The notes under the pieces were generated by a model. It did no database searches and had not been told where the DNA came from. It saw only the letters and a program-made list of their open reading frames with translations. This document shows, piece after piece, positions 1 through 8,436 of a stretch of 64,000 nt of DNA. The position numbers and the translations under genes are program-made. Within the stretch, counting starts at the first letter, position 1; each line of letters opens with the position of its first letter. This DNA comes from an uncultured Acidobacteriota bacterium (GTDB lineage: Bacteria; Acidobacteriota; Vicinamibacteria; Marinacidobacterales; SMYC01), in assembly GCA_947259165.1 (NCBI GenBank), contig CAMYKY010000004.1, positions 1 through 64,000 of the forward strand. The letters run 5' to 3'.

Positions 1-61
1 GGATAGGCCGTAGGCCGAACTGCAACGATGCTCGCAACGCTGTCAGCGCCGAAAAGGGCCA

Positions 62-96
62 GGAATTTACGGCAGGATCAGCGGGTTCGTGCACTA
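62..96 (+). repeat. Diverged partial copy of the 101-bp dispersed repeat
   Basis: This stretch matches the last ~37 bases (minus-strand reading) of the 101-bp repeat at 32645-32745 and 48926-49026, with one indel and a few substitutions. The shared core is CAGGATCAGCGGGT, ending in GCACTAG. Most differences fall in third codon positions if the repeat is read as Arg-Gln-Asp-Gln-Arg-Val. A downstream GTCCACTAG at 114-122 is also shared with the copy at 48.9 kb. The rest of positions 1-133 holds nothing else I can recognise. Confidence 0.7.
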
Positions 97-133
97 GTGC
101 CCTTGTCCCAGACAGTCCACTAGACGATACCGT

Positions 134-1681
134 TCAGCGTGCGCCTTCCAGTTTCATTGGGACCTTAACCGTGAAGACCGAGCCCTCTCCCAGGCGGCTC
201 TGGGCCGTCAACACTCCCCCATGCTGCTGGACAATCTGGGAGCTGATGGGCAATCCCAGGCCTGCACCCACCCGTCCGGCTCTAGTCGCGAAGCTGGGGT
301 TGAAAAGAGATTTCAAGTGCTGCTCGTCAATCCCCGGCCCGGTATCTCGGAATGACACGCAGGCCATATCATCCTCGATGAAGGTGGAGATGGTGACCGT
401 CCCCTTGCCCTCGATGGCCTGGGCGGCATTCGTGAGGACATTCAAAAAGACCTGATTGAGCTTGGCGGGATAGCACACGAAGGGAGGCACGTTTCCATAG
501 CTACGAACGACCTCGATTCTCCCGACGAGCTCGTTCTGGAGAAGGGCCAACGTGCTCTCGATCCCTTCGTGGAGATCAGCTCGCTTCAGCTCGGCTTCAT
601 CGAGACGGACGAAGCTTCGCAATCTCTGCACGATCTCGGTGACCCGATCGGTCCCCGTTGCGACGACGCGATCGGCGTCCAGGATCACGTCGAGCGTCGC
701 GCGAACCGACTGCGTGAGCTGCACATTCGAGGCAGTCAGCTCTTCCTCGAGCCTCGAGACAGCTTTCGCCAACGTGCTTTGCACGCTGTGAATAGCTCCG
801 ACGGGTGAGTTGAGCTCGTGCGCGATTCCGGCCACGAGGCTCGAGAGTGCCGCGGTCTTTTCTGCCTGAACGAGCTGTGCCTGAGCAGCACCGAGATCCC
901 GAAGAGCTTGCTCGAGCGCTTGCTGCGCCTGTTTCTTGTCGGTGACGTCGCGGGCAATACCGATGAAGGACTCGACTTCGCCATCCGCGTCCTTGAGGCA
1001 CGAAGCGTTGGAGGTATGCCAGCGCCAGCTCCCATCTTTGTGTTGGACGCGATACTCGATCCCGCTCCGCTTTTCTCCAGACTCGACGACCGAGTTGAGG
1101 AATTCCAAACAACGTGGAAGGTCGTCCGGATGGACCAAGGGGGCAAAACTGCGACCGACGATCTCCGAGACCTCCTGTCCCAGGACCTCTGGCCAGTTTG
1201 GCGACGCGTAGGTGAAGATCCCGTCAGGCGTCAGCATATAGATGAGATCGTTCGCGTTCTCCACGAGACTGCGAAACTTGCGCTCGCTGTCCGACAACGC
1301 CTGCTCGGCTCGCTTCCTGTCGGTGATCTCGTTCAAGCCGGAGACGAGAACACTCTCTCCTTTCAGTTTGGCAACCGCCACCGAGATCAGCGCCCACCGC
1401 TCTCGGCCACCGAAGTCTCGCAGCCGCAGCTCGTGATCGGTCACGCTTCCCTTCTTTTTTAGCGCCACCAGGAGCGCTTCGCGGTCTTTGGGATCGGCGT
1501 ACATATTCGGCGTCCGGCGGCCGATCAGCTCCTGCGCGGTTACTTCCAGTAGGGATGCCAAACGATCGTTCGCATAGAGAACGGTTCCGTCGGACATGCG
1601 GCTGATGATGAGCGGGAACGGAGCGGCGGCGATAATCGCCCGTATCTCCTCCGAATAGTCCGTTGTCTTCGGTTCTTGCAT
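134..1681 (-). CDS. Soluble PAS-PAS sensor histidine kinase
   Basis: This 515-residue cytoplasmic sensor kinase autophosphorylates on histidine and should pass phosphate to an unseen response regulator. Two PAS domains with PAC tails lie at about residues 13-120 and 132-250. A short coiled coil follows, then the H-box AGIAHELNSP with His288. The HATPase domain has the N-box LNVLTNAAQAI, the G1 motif DTGPGID and the G2 motif GAGLGLP. No membrane segment or signal peptide is visible, so the ligand is intracellular. The H-box is of the NtrB/RpoN-system style, which fits the sigma-54-like promoter 40 bp upstream (1721-1735). It stands alone and diverges from the gene at 1898; no receiver gene is adjacent. 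Confidence 0.9.
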   Translation of the reverse strand: MQEPKTTDYSEEIRAIIAAAPFPLIISRMSDGTVLYANDRLASLLEVTAQELIGRRTPNMYADPKDREALLVALKKKGSVTDHELRLRDFGGRERWALISVAVAKLKGESVLVSGLNEITDRKRAEQALSDSERKFRSLVENANDLIYMLTPDGIFTYASPNWPEVLGQEVSEIVGRSFAPLVHPDDLPRCLEFLNSVVESGEKRSGIEYRVQHKDGSWRWHTSNASCLKDADGEVESFIGIARDVTDKKQAQQALEQALRDLGAAQAQLVQAEKTAALSSLVAGIAHELNSPVGAIHSVQSTLAKAVSRLEEELTASNVQLTQSVRATLDVILDADRVVATGTDRVTEIVQRLRSFVRLDEAELKRADLHEGIESTLALLQNELVGRIEVVRSYGNVPPFVCYPAKLNQVFLNVLTNAAQAIEGKGTVTISTFIEDDMACVSFRDTGPGIDEQHLKSLFNPSFATRAGRVGAGLGLPISSQIVQQHGGVLTAQSRLGEGSVFTVKVPMKLEGAR

Positions 1682-1720
1682 CGGGTCCCGATGGGCGGTC
1701 CATACCGCACCTTCTAATGT

Positions 1721-1735
1721 GCAAAAGACGCGCCA
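1721..1735 (-). promoter_or_regulatory. Sigma-54 (-24/-12) promoter of the PAS kinase
   Basis: Read on the minus strand the site is TGGCGCGTCTTTTGC. The GG and GC doublets are separated by exactly 10 bases, as the RpoN consensus TGGCACG-N4-TTGC requires. The element lies 40 bp before the kinase ATG at 1681, giving a short leader. It is almost identical to the site before the chemosensory operon (26291-26305). No bacterial enhancer-binding protein gene lies nearby. Confidence 0.65.
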
Positions 1736-1897
1736 CCAAAGGCAGCCGTCCCCCGCGCGCCTCAGGCCTTTTGTTCACCGCCAATTGAGTGATTTTGGGT
1801 GTCGTGTGGGGCAAACAACGCTAGTGGTCACCGAGAGCTCGAAAAGGCCCGATCCTTCGCCTTCGGCTTTTTCCGGTAGTTTCAAAGGAGGAACGTT

Positions 1898-2633
1898 ATG
1901 GAGAGCTCACGAACGAAATTCCAGATAGTCGGTGTGACTGTACTGGCCGGAATGAGCGTGCTCGCCGCCGTGGGTACAATTAAACATCGTCCAGGTACGT
2001 CCGGATATGGAAGCGGAGTTCCTGTCCGTACAGAAAGAGTTCTCTGAACGCGAAAGCAAGGCGGGAACCTCGTTTGGCGGAGTGTTCCGAACCGCGCAGC
2101 TCGGTGACACCTGGAAGTACATCATCGCCACTCCCATGGAAAGCCTCGCCGATCTAGATAACGCGCCTGAAGCCGACGCCGCCCGTTCCAGTCTCATTGA
2201 TCGAGTCCGCAAGTGTATCGTGAGCCGCAAGAGCTACGCCGTTCGACCGATTGCGGACGCGAGCAACGACCCGGTCCCCGGAACCCCGCTCATACTCGCC
2301 GTGACGGAATTCGTAACCGTTGCGCCCGGTCGTGGCTCCGAGTATCTAGCACTTCTCGAGTCGGACATTCTCCCGCACTTCGATGCGATGGACGTCCCGT
2401 ACGTGACCGGCCAATTGGGACTCGGTGGAGCCCCGGGATACGTTCATTTCTTCTACGAAGACAGCTTCGCCGAGATCGGCAAAGGTTCGCCGGTTAGTCG
2501 TGCTCTTGGACCCGAGGGCGCGGAGAAGGTGGACGCCAAATTGGCGGGGATCGTCACCCACCGGGAACTTTGGGTTTCCGGCTATGTGGCCGAGTTGAGC
2601 GACGACAACCGGAGCGCAGGCCCGTCGAATTAG
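1898..2633 (+). CDS. Secreted two-domain alpha/beta-barrel-like protein, apparent 1-base frameshift
   Basis: An AAAGGAGG ribosome site (1884-1891) precedes ATG 1898, which starts a signal peptide (MESSRTKFQIVGVTVLAG, then MSVLAAV). That frame stops at about 2047. The continuing protein is one frame over, open from about 1956, and has its first ATG only at 2007, with no ribosome site. Removing one G from the GGG run at 1972-1974 joins the two as ...LAAVVQLNIVQVRPDMEAEF, a natural-looking export signal and first strand. The mature part has two similar units, each with strand-helix-aromatic strand patterns recalling dimeric alpha/beta-barrel (NIPSNAP/ABM-like) folds; the function is unknown. The frameshift may be a homopolymer sequencing error or real inactivation. 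The gene diverges from the sensor kinase. Confidence 0.6.
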
Positions 2634-2647
2634 GACTGAGCAAAACA

Positions 2648-2682
2648 GCGAAGGCGGCGGGTCATGCAGGCGCCGCCTTCGC
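2648..2682. terminator. Bidirectional hairpin between convergent genes
   Basis: A perfect 12-bp inverted repeat (GCGAAGGCGGCG at 2648-2659 and its complement at 2671-2682) with an 11-base loop lies between two converging genes. There is no T-run on either side, so it is either a non-canonical terminator or an mRNA 3' end protector. Confidence 0.6.
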
Positions 2683-2688
2683 ACATGG

Positions 2689-2716
2689 CTAAGGCCAGGA
2701 CTAAGGCCAGGACTAA
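2689..2716. repeat. 12-bp tandem repeat at the efflux gene 3' end
   Basis: The unit CTAAGGCCAGGA occurs twice in tandem, followed by a partial third copy (CTAAGG). The partial copy overlaps the stop codon of the outer-membrane factor gene. It is short and probably arose by slippage. Confidence 0.6.
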
Positions 2717-4164
2717 GGGTTGTTCGACGCCACCGGGACGGCTTCCGCCTCGACGTCCCAGCCGCCGCCAAGGGAGCGGTACAACACGATCAAGTTTTGC
2801 ACCGTCAAGCCCTCACTCTCCGCGAGCTGATCCTGAAACCGAAACAAGGAACGCTGGCTGTCGAGGACGTTTTGAAAGTTCGTCAGACCGGCGAGGTATT
2901 GGGTGCGCACGAGATCGACGGAACGTTGGGCGGCGTCGACGGCCTCGGTGAGACGGTCGCGACGCTCCTGCTCCTTGAAATAGGCAATCATTGAATTCTC
3001 GACGTCTTCGAGGGCGATGAGCACGGCTTGCTCATACGCGAGAAACGCTTGCCGCGTTCGGGCCTCCTCGACACGGACACGGCTTTGAATCCGCCCTCGG
3101 TCGAACAGGTTCCAATTGAAGCCCGGGATAATGCTCCACGCGGTGCCGGTGCTCGTGGGCCCGATGTTGCCCCAATTGAACGTGAAAAAGCCACGTAGCG
3201 AGAAGCTCGGATAGAGATCGGCCGTGGCAACACCGATGAGAGCGTTTTGAGACGCGAGAGCACGCTCCGCGGCGCGAATGTCGGGGCGTTGCCGCATGAC
3301 GTTAGCGGGGATGCCGACGGCAACCGTCGGTGGAGGCGTCGGGACGTTGCCTTCGAGCCCAAGTTCTTCGTGCAGCGTTCCCGGCGTCACTGCGAGGAGA
3401 ACGGCCAAGCGGTTGAGCGCAAAATTTAGATTCTGTTCCAGCCGCGGGATGGTCGATTCGGTATCGCCGAGATTCGACTCCGCCTGGGCCACATCGAGCG
3501 CCGAGGTGAGACCTGCATCGAAGCGATCGCGCGTGAGCTGCAAACTCTCCCGCTGCGAATCAACATTGGAGCTGGCGAACTCGATACGCTGCTGAAACGC
3601 ACGGACATCCACGTACGACAGCGCGACTTCGGCTAGCAACGAGACGAGCACATCGCGGTAGTCCTCAATCGACGCTTCGTAGCCAGCCTCCGCGGATTCG
3701 ATACCGCGTGCGAACTTGCCGAAGATATCCATCTCCCAAGCCGCGTCGACGCCTAGCGATAACAGAGCCGTCGCATCGGTCGCTCCCGGAAGATCAATCG
3801 GGATCGTCGCTTCGCTCTGTTGGCCCCAGTTGACGTCACCGCCGGCATCCACGACCGGCATGCGCTCCCCGCGGGCGACTCCGACAAAGGCGCGCGCCTC
3901 ACTGAGGCGAGCGATCGCCTGCTGCAAGTTCAAGTTCTCCAATTGAGCACGCTGGAGGAGCTCCTCGAGCTTTCGATCGTTGAACACCGTCCACCACGTC
4001 TGCAGGTCCGACTCGCCCGAGTCGAGGCCCATCATCGCTGCGGTGTGCCACTGGTCGGCAAGCGGCTGTTCGTTCGGAAGCGGCGCGGGCTTCTCGTAGT
4101 CTGGGCCGACTTTGCAGGAGCACGCGAAAACGAGCGCCACGAGTAGAAACCTGAGCGTTCTCAT
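2713..4164 (-). CDS. Outer-membrane efflux lipoprotein (OprM/NodT family)
   Basis: This 483-residue TolC-like outer-membrane channel is the exit duct of the tripartite pump encoded just upstream. The N-terminus is a lipoprotein signal with the typical sequence CKVGPDY after the lipobox, so the mature Cys should be acylated. Two OEP repeats follow, with long helices (for example at residues 75-115, 180-240, and 365-440) and the usual NLNLQQAIARL motif of RND outer-membrane factors. Length is normal for the family. Its start overlaps the pump gene by 4 bp (ATGA), implying translational coupling. It is the last gene of the operon and is followed by the hairpin at 2648-2682. Confidence 0.93.
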   Translation of the reverse strand: MRTLRFLLVALVFACSCKVGPDYEKPAPLPNEQPLADQWHTAAMMGLDSGESDLQTWWTVFNDRKLEELLQRAQLENLNLQQAIARLSEARAFVGVARGERMPVVDAGGDVNWGQQSEATIPIDLPGATDATALLSLGVDAAWEMDIFGKFARGIESAEAGYEASIEDYRDVLVSLLAEVALSYVDVRAFQQRIEFASSNVDSQRESLQLTRDRFDAGLTSALDVAQAESNLGDTESTIPRLEQNLNFALNRLAVLLAVTPGTLHEELGLEGNVPTPPPTVAVGIPANVMRQRPDIRAAERALASQNALIGVATADLYPSFSLRGFFTFNWGNIGPTSTGTAWSIIPGFNWNLFDRGRIQSRVRVEEARTRQAFLAYEQAVLIALEDVENSMIAYFKEQERRDRLTEAVDAAQRSVDLVRTQYLAGLTNFQNVLDSQRSLFRFQDQLAESEGLTVQNLIVLYRSLGGGWDVEAEAVPVASNNP

Positions 4165-7100
4165 GTCGACTCCGTAGCACTCGCCGCCGCGGGAAGGGGT
4201 TTCTTAGCGCCCCGGTCGCGCAGCTTTTGTACCAGAACGAAAAACACCGGGATCAAGAAGACCCCGACGACCGTCGACAACAACATACCCCCGAACACCG
4301 CTGTTCCGAGTGACTGACGACTCGCGGATCCCGCTCCCGAGGCGACCAGTAGCGGGAGCACTCCAAGAATGAACGAAAAAGCGGTCATCAGAAGCGGGCG
4401 GAATCGCAGACGCGCCGCTTCGACCGCCGCTTCGAGCGTCGGCTTACCTTCGTCACGGAGTTGTTTCGCAAACTCCACGATCAGGATCGCGGTCTTCGCG
4501 GAGAGGCCAATAAGAAGTACCAGACCAATTTGAGTGTAGACGTTGTTGTCGAGCCCTCGCATCCACGTGGCGACGATGGCACCGAGCAGCGAGAACGGAA
4601 TCGACAGCAGCACTGCAATCGGAATGAGCCAACTTTCGTACTGCGCGGCTAGGAACAAAAACACGAATACGAAGGCGAGGCCGAAAATCACCGGTGCCTG
4701 ATTGCCCGCAGCCAACTGCTGGTAGGTAACGCCGGTCCATTCGTAACCCATGGAAGCGGGGAGAAGCCGATCGGAAAGTGCCTCCATCGTCCTCACGGCG
4801 TCGCCGGAGCTGCCGCCGGGCGGGGGCGAGCCGGTAATACTCGCCGCCGGGTAGAGGTTGTACCGGGTAATGGCTTGGGGCCCGACAGTGTTTTCGATAC
4901 TCAATAGAGTCCCGAGCGGGATCATGTTGCCTGCAGCATCTCTCACTTCGAGTTGGCTGATGTCTTCGACTCGCGAACGGAACGCGGAATCCGCCTGGAT
5001 CATGACGCGATACGTGCGCCCAAACAGGTTGAAATCGTTCACGTATGCCGAGCCGAGATACGCTTGCAGCGTGGAGAAGATATCCGAAAGCGGGATCCCC
5101 AGCGTCTTCGCCTTGGTGCGATCGAGCTCGAGGTAGAGCTGGGGCACGTTCGCCCGGAAGCTGTTGTTGACCCGGGTAAGATTCGGCAACTGGTTTCCTT
5201 CGAACGCGAGGTCGTCAGCGATCGTTTGGAGTTGCTGCGTCCCGGATGCCCCGCGATCCTGAAGCATGTACTCGAAGCCGCCCGCGCTCCCAAGACCCTG
5301 GATGGGTGGAGGGATAAACGCGAACGAAGTGCCCTCCTGAATCTGACGGAGCTTCGCAGTCACTGAATTGGCGATGGCGGTCGCGTGCAGCTCGGGGTCC
5401 GGCCGCTCGCTCCAGTTCTCGAGCACGGCGATAGCCGCACCGCCATTGCTGCTTTGGAGTGCGTCGAGGAACGAGTAGCCGCCAATGGTGATGACATCGG
5501 TAACGCCGGGCGTTTCCATCAGGGTCTGGGTGATGCCTTCGAGCACCTCCTCGGTACGTTCGAGCGACGCACTGTCGGGAAGTTTCACGTTCGCGTAGAA
5601 GTAGCCTTGATCTTCATCGGGGATAAACCCGCCGGGCACGGTCAAAAAGCCGAATCCAGTCAACACTACGACCGCGACGAACAACACCATCATGACGGCG
5701 ATACGTCTCACGAATAGCTCGACATAACTTGTATAGGACTTGGTCGTGCGATCGAAGATGTCGTTGAACTTGGTGAAGAACCAACCACGCTTTGCCGTCG
5801 AGGAAGGACGCAGCAGCAAGCCGCAAAGCGCCGGGCTCAACGTCAGCGCGTTGATGGAAGAGAACACCGTCGCCACCGAAATCGTAATCGCGAACTGTGA
5901 GTAGAGACGTCCGGTGATGCCGGCCATCATCGCGGTAGGGACGAACACCGCGAGTAGTACCAATGTCGTCGCAATGACGGGGCCCGACACCTCCTCCATC
6001 GCTTTGCCGGCGGCGTCCTTCGCGGATAGCCCTTCGTCGTCCATGAGACGCATGGTGTTCTCGACAACCACGATGGCGTCATCCACGACAATGCCGATCG
6101 CAAGCACCAGTCCAAACAACGACAGCGTGTTGATCGACATCCCCATGGCCAACATCACCCCGAAGGTACCCAGAAGCGACACTGGAATCGTAATCGCTGG
6201 GATGAGCGTCGTCCGAAAATCCTGCAAAAAGATGTACACGGTGAAGATGACGAGAAGAACGGCAATGAACAGCGTTTCGACGACTTCGGCGATGGAAGCT
6301 TCGATCGCCCGCGTCGAGTCGTAGGCGATCGTGTACTCGAGCCCCTCGGGAAACCGCGTTGCCATCTCGTCCATGGCTTCCTGAATACCCGCAGCGATCT
6401 CCAGCGCATTCGCACCCGGGAGCTGATAAACCGCAAGACCGATCGATGGCTGGCCGTTGAGCTGGACGAACCAGTTGTAAGCTTGCGCTCCGAGCTCGAC
6501 CCGAGCCACGTCGCGTACGCGCAAGATGCGGCCGCCGTCGACTTTGAGGATCATGTCTTCGAACTCGTCGACGGTCGACAGGCGCCCGAGAGTGTTCACG
6601 GTGTATTGAAAGTCGAGTCCCGTGGGAGCTGGTGGAGCACCGATCTGACCCGCGGCAACTTGCACGTTCTGCTCCCGAATCGCGGTCACGACGTCGTTGG
6701 TCGTCAGGCTACGGGCCTTCAACCGCTCCGGGTCGAGCCAGATCCGCATCCCGTAGTCCTTGGCTCCCATCACCTGAACCTTCGCGACACCGGGGATGCG
6801 ACCCAGCTGATCCTTGATGTTCAAGTTGATGTAGTTGCTGATGTAAATTTCGTCGTATTGGTCCGTCGGTGACAGCAGGTTCACCATGAGCACCATGTTC
6901 GTGGACTTCTTCTGGGTCGTGACCCCCTGGCGCTTCGTTTCCTCGGGAAGTCTGGGGTCGGCGATCGCAACCCGGTTTTGTACGAGAACGGTCGCCATAT
7001 CGATATCGACGCCAATCTCGAAGGTCACCGTGAGATTCATCGACCCGTCATCCGAGCTTTTGGACGACATATAAATCATGTTGTCGACGCCGTTGACTTC

Positions 7101-7304
7101 CTGTTCGATCGGTACCGCCACGGTCTCGGCAATAACGGGCGCGCTCGCTCCCGGGTAGCTCGTGGACACCTCCACGGTGGGCGGCGTGATGTCGGGGGTG
7201 TTCTCGATCGGAAGCACCGGGATCGAGATGAGACCCAGCAAAGAGATGACGATCGCGATGACGAGCGCAAAAACCGGTCGAGAGATGAATATGCGACTAA
7301 ACAC
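4161..7304 (-). CDS. RND multidrug efflux pump, HAE-1 (AcrB/MexB-like)
   Basis: This 1047-residue inner-membrane proton/drug antiporter pumps hydrophobic compounds to the outer-membrane channel. The start MFSRIFISRPVFALVIA is typical of the family. Two repeats of six membrane helices and two large periplasmic loops are visible. The proton relay GIVVDDAIVVVEN carries the paired Asp residues of TM4, and the RND motif GLVLLIGLSAKTAILIVEFA is present in the second half. Length matches AcrB (1049). It sits between its adaptor (4-bp gap) and outer-membrane factor (4-bp overlap). The substrate range cannot be read from sequence. Confidence 0.95.
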   Translation of the reverse strand: MFSRIFISRPVFALVIAIVISLLGLISIPVLPIENTPDITPPTVEVSTSYPGASAPVIAETVAVPIEQEVNGVDNMIYMSSKSSDDGSMNLTVTFEIGVDIDMATVLVQNRVAIADPRLPEETKRQGVTTQKKSTNMVLMVNLLSPTDQYDEIYISNYINLNIKDQLGRIPGVAKVQVMGAKDYGMRIWLDPERLKARSLTTNDVVTAIREQNVQVAAGQIGAPPAPTGLDFQYTVNTLGRLSTVDEFEDMILKVDGGRILRVRDVARVELGAQAYNWFVQLNGQPSIGLAVYQLPGANALEIAAGIQEAMDEMATRFPEGLEYTIAYDSTRAIEASIAEVVETLFIAVLLVIFTVYIFLQDFRTTLIPAITIPVSLLGTFGVMLAMGMSINTLSLFGLVLAIGIVVDDAIVVVENTMRLMDDEGLSAKDAAGKAMEEVSGPVIATTLVLLAVFVPTAMMAGITGRLYSQFAITISVATVFSSINALTLSPALCGLLLRPSSTAKRGWFFTKFNDIFDRTTKSYTSYVELFVRRIAVMMVLFVAVVVLTGFGFLTVPGGFIPDEDQGYFYANVKLPDSASLERTEEVLEGITQTLMETPGVTDVITIGGYSFLDALQSSNGGAAIAVLENWSERPDPELHATAIANSVTAKLRQIQEGTSFAFIPPPIQGLGSAGGFEYMLQDRGASGTQQLQTIADDLAFEGNQLPNLTRVNNSFRANVPQLYLELDRTKAKTLGIPLSDIFSTLQAYLGSAYVNDFNLFGRTYRVMIQADSAFRSRVEDISQLEVRDAAGNMIPLGTLLSIENTVGPQAITRYNLYPAASITGSPPPGGSSGDAVRTMEALSDRLLPASMGYEWTGVTYQQLAAGNQAPVIFGLAFVFVFLFLAAQYESWLIPIAVLLSIPFSLLGAIVATWMRGLDNNVYTQIGLVLLIGLSAKTAILIVEFAKQLRDEGKPTLEAAVEAARLRFRPLLMTAFSFILGVLPLLVASGAGSASRQSLGTAVFGGMLLSTVVGVFLIPVFFVLVQKLRDRGAKKPLPAAASATEST

Positions 7305-7307
7305 GCG

Positions 7308-8420
7308 CTAGGACTCCGTCTTCGGTGTCACTGGCAGTCCCGGGCGGGCGCGCTGCAAGCCATTAATAATGTAGCGCTCGCCGGGCTCGAGACCGGAAAG
7401 GATGACCCGCATCCCCTCGTCGAGTTGCCCGAGCTCGACATGACGGAGCTCGACCACGTCCCCCTCGCCAACGATCAGCAGAAATTTGCCACCGAGATCC
7501 GTTCCGATGGCGCGCTCGTCCACGAGCAGGGCTCCGTCTTGCGGCAACGTCGGCACCCGAATCCGCGCGAACAGCCCGGGAAAAAGCAGTCCGTCTGGAT
7601 TCGACCAAACGCCTCGCACCTGAATCGTTCCGGTGTTCACATTCACGGTGTTGTCGATGTAGTCGAGGTATCCTTCGTGAGGCCAACCCTCCTCGTTCGC
7701 AAGCCCGAGGTACGCGGGGGTCGGGTCACCCTGCGCGGCTTGCCGGTTGGTGACGCTTCGGCCCGGGTCATTCAGCATGGCGAGGATAATCCGCTCGCTG
7801 ACATCGAAGTAGGCATAGATCGGGTCTAGCTGAGCGACCGTGGTGAGCAGCGTGTTCTCGCCCGAGCCCACGAGGTTTCCGATGTCGACGCGCCGTCGGC
7901 TGACCATTCCCGTAATCGGCGAGCGCACTTCCGTGTAGCTCACGTCGAGCTCCGCCTGCTCGAGAGCCGCCTGGGAACCCAGCAAGCTGGCTTCGGCCTG
8001 CTGGACATCGGCGCGCGCCCGGTCCACCTCTTGCTGGCTCACGGCGTTGGTGCGGATCGCCTGCTCGAGCCGCTCGAGGTCGGACTTCGCACGAGACAGC
8101 TCCGCTTCCCACGTCTTCACGTCCGCCGCCGCGCCGTTGCGACGGGCGACGTACGGATCCGGCTCGATGATGAACAGGAGCTGGCCCTTGCGCACGACAG
8201 AGCTCGCCTCGAACGCTTGGCGCTGCAGCACTCCCGCCACCCGAGCACGAATCTCGATGGATTCAACAGCCTCGGTACGCCCGGTGAACTCTTGAAATCC
8301 CACCACGTCACGTTGCACGGGAACCGCCACCGTCACTGCAGGCGGCGGCGGTGGCGAGACTTCGGCGCCGCCCCCACACGCGGCTGCGCCGACGAGCAGC
8401 AGAATCGAGACTCGTTTCAA
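7308..8420 (-). CDS. RND periplasmic adaptor (membrane fusion protein)
   Basis: This 370-residue AcrA/MexA-like adaptor bridges pump and channel. A TTG start at 8420 is preceded by GGAAGGGAGC and encodes a short lipoprotein-type signal ending in GAAAC, so Cys15 is the likely acylated residue. A Pro-rich linker follows, then the barrel-sandwich half-motifs (IEIRARVAGVLQ near residue 52; VRSPITGMVSR near residue 165) flanking a coiled-coil hairpin, and a beta-barrel with a membrane-proximal domain at the C-terminus. It lies 3 bp before the pump and 16 bp after the M24 peptidase, in one operon. Confidence 0.93.
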   Translation of the reverse strand: MKRVSILLLVGAAACGGGAEVSPPPPPAVTVAVPVQRDVVGFQEFTGRTEAVESIEIRARVAGVLQRQAFEASSVVRKGQLLFIIEPDPYVARRNGAAADVKTWEAELSRAKSDLERLEQAIRTNAVSQQEVDRARADVQQAEASLLGSQAALEQAELDVSYTEVRSPITGMVSRRRVDIGNLVGSGENTLLTTVAQLDPIYAYFDVSERIILAMLNDPGRSVTNRQAAQGDPTPAYLGLANEEGWPHEGYLDYIDNTVNVNTGTIQVRGVWSNPDGLLFPGLFARIRVPTLPQDGALLVDERAIGTDLGGKFLLIVGEGDVVELRHVELGQLDEGMRVILSGLEPGERYIINGLQRARPGLPVTPKTES

Positions 8421-8436
8421 TGTTATCGCTCCCTTC

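Noticed and set aside
818..1462. 214-codon open frame opposite the PAS kinase
   Set aside because: It lies wholly antisense to clear PAS and kinase motifs; no recognisable domain. An artefact of GC-rich codon usage.
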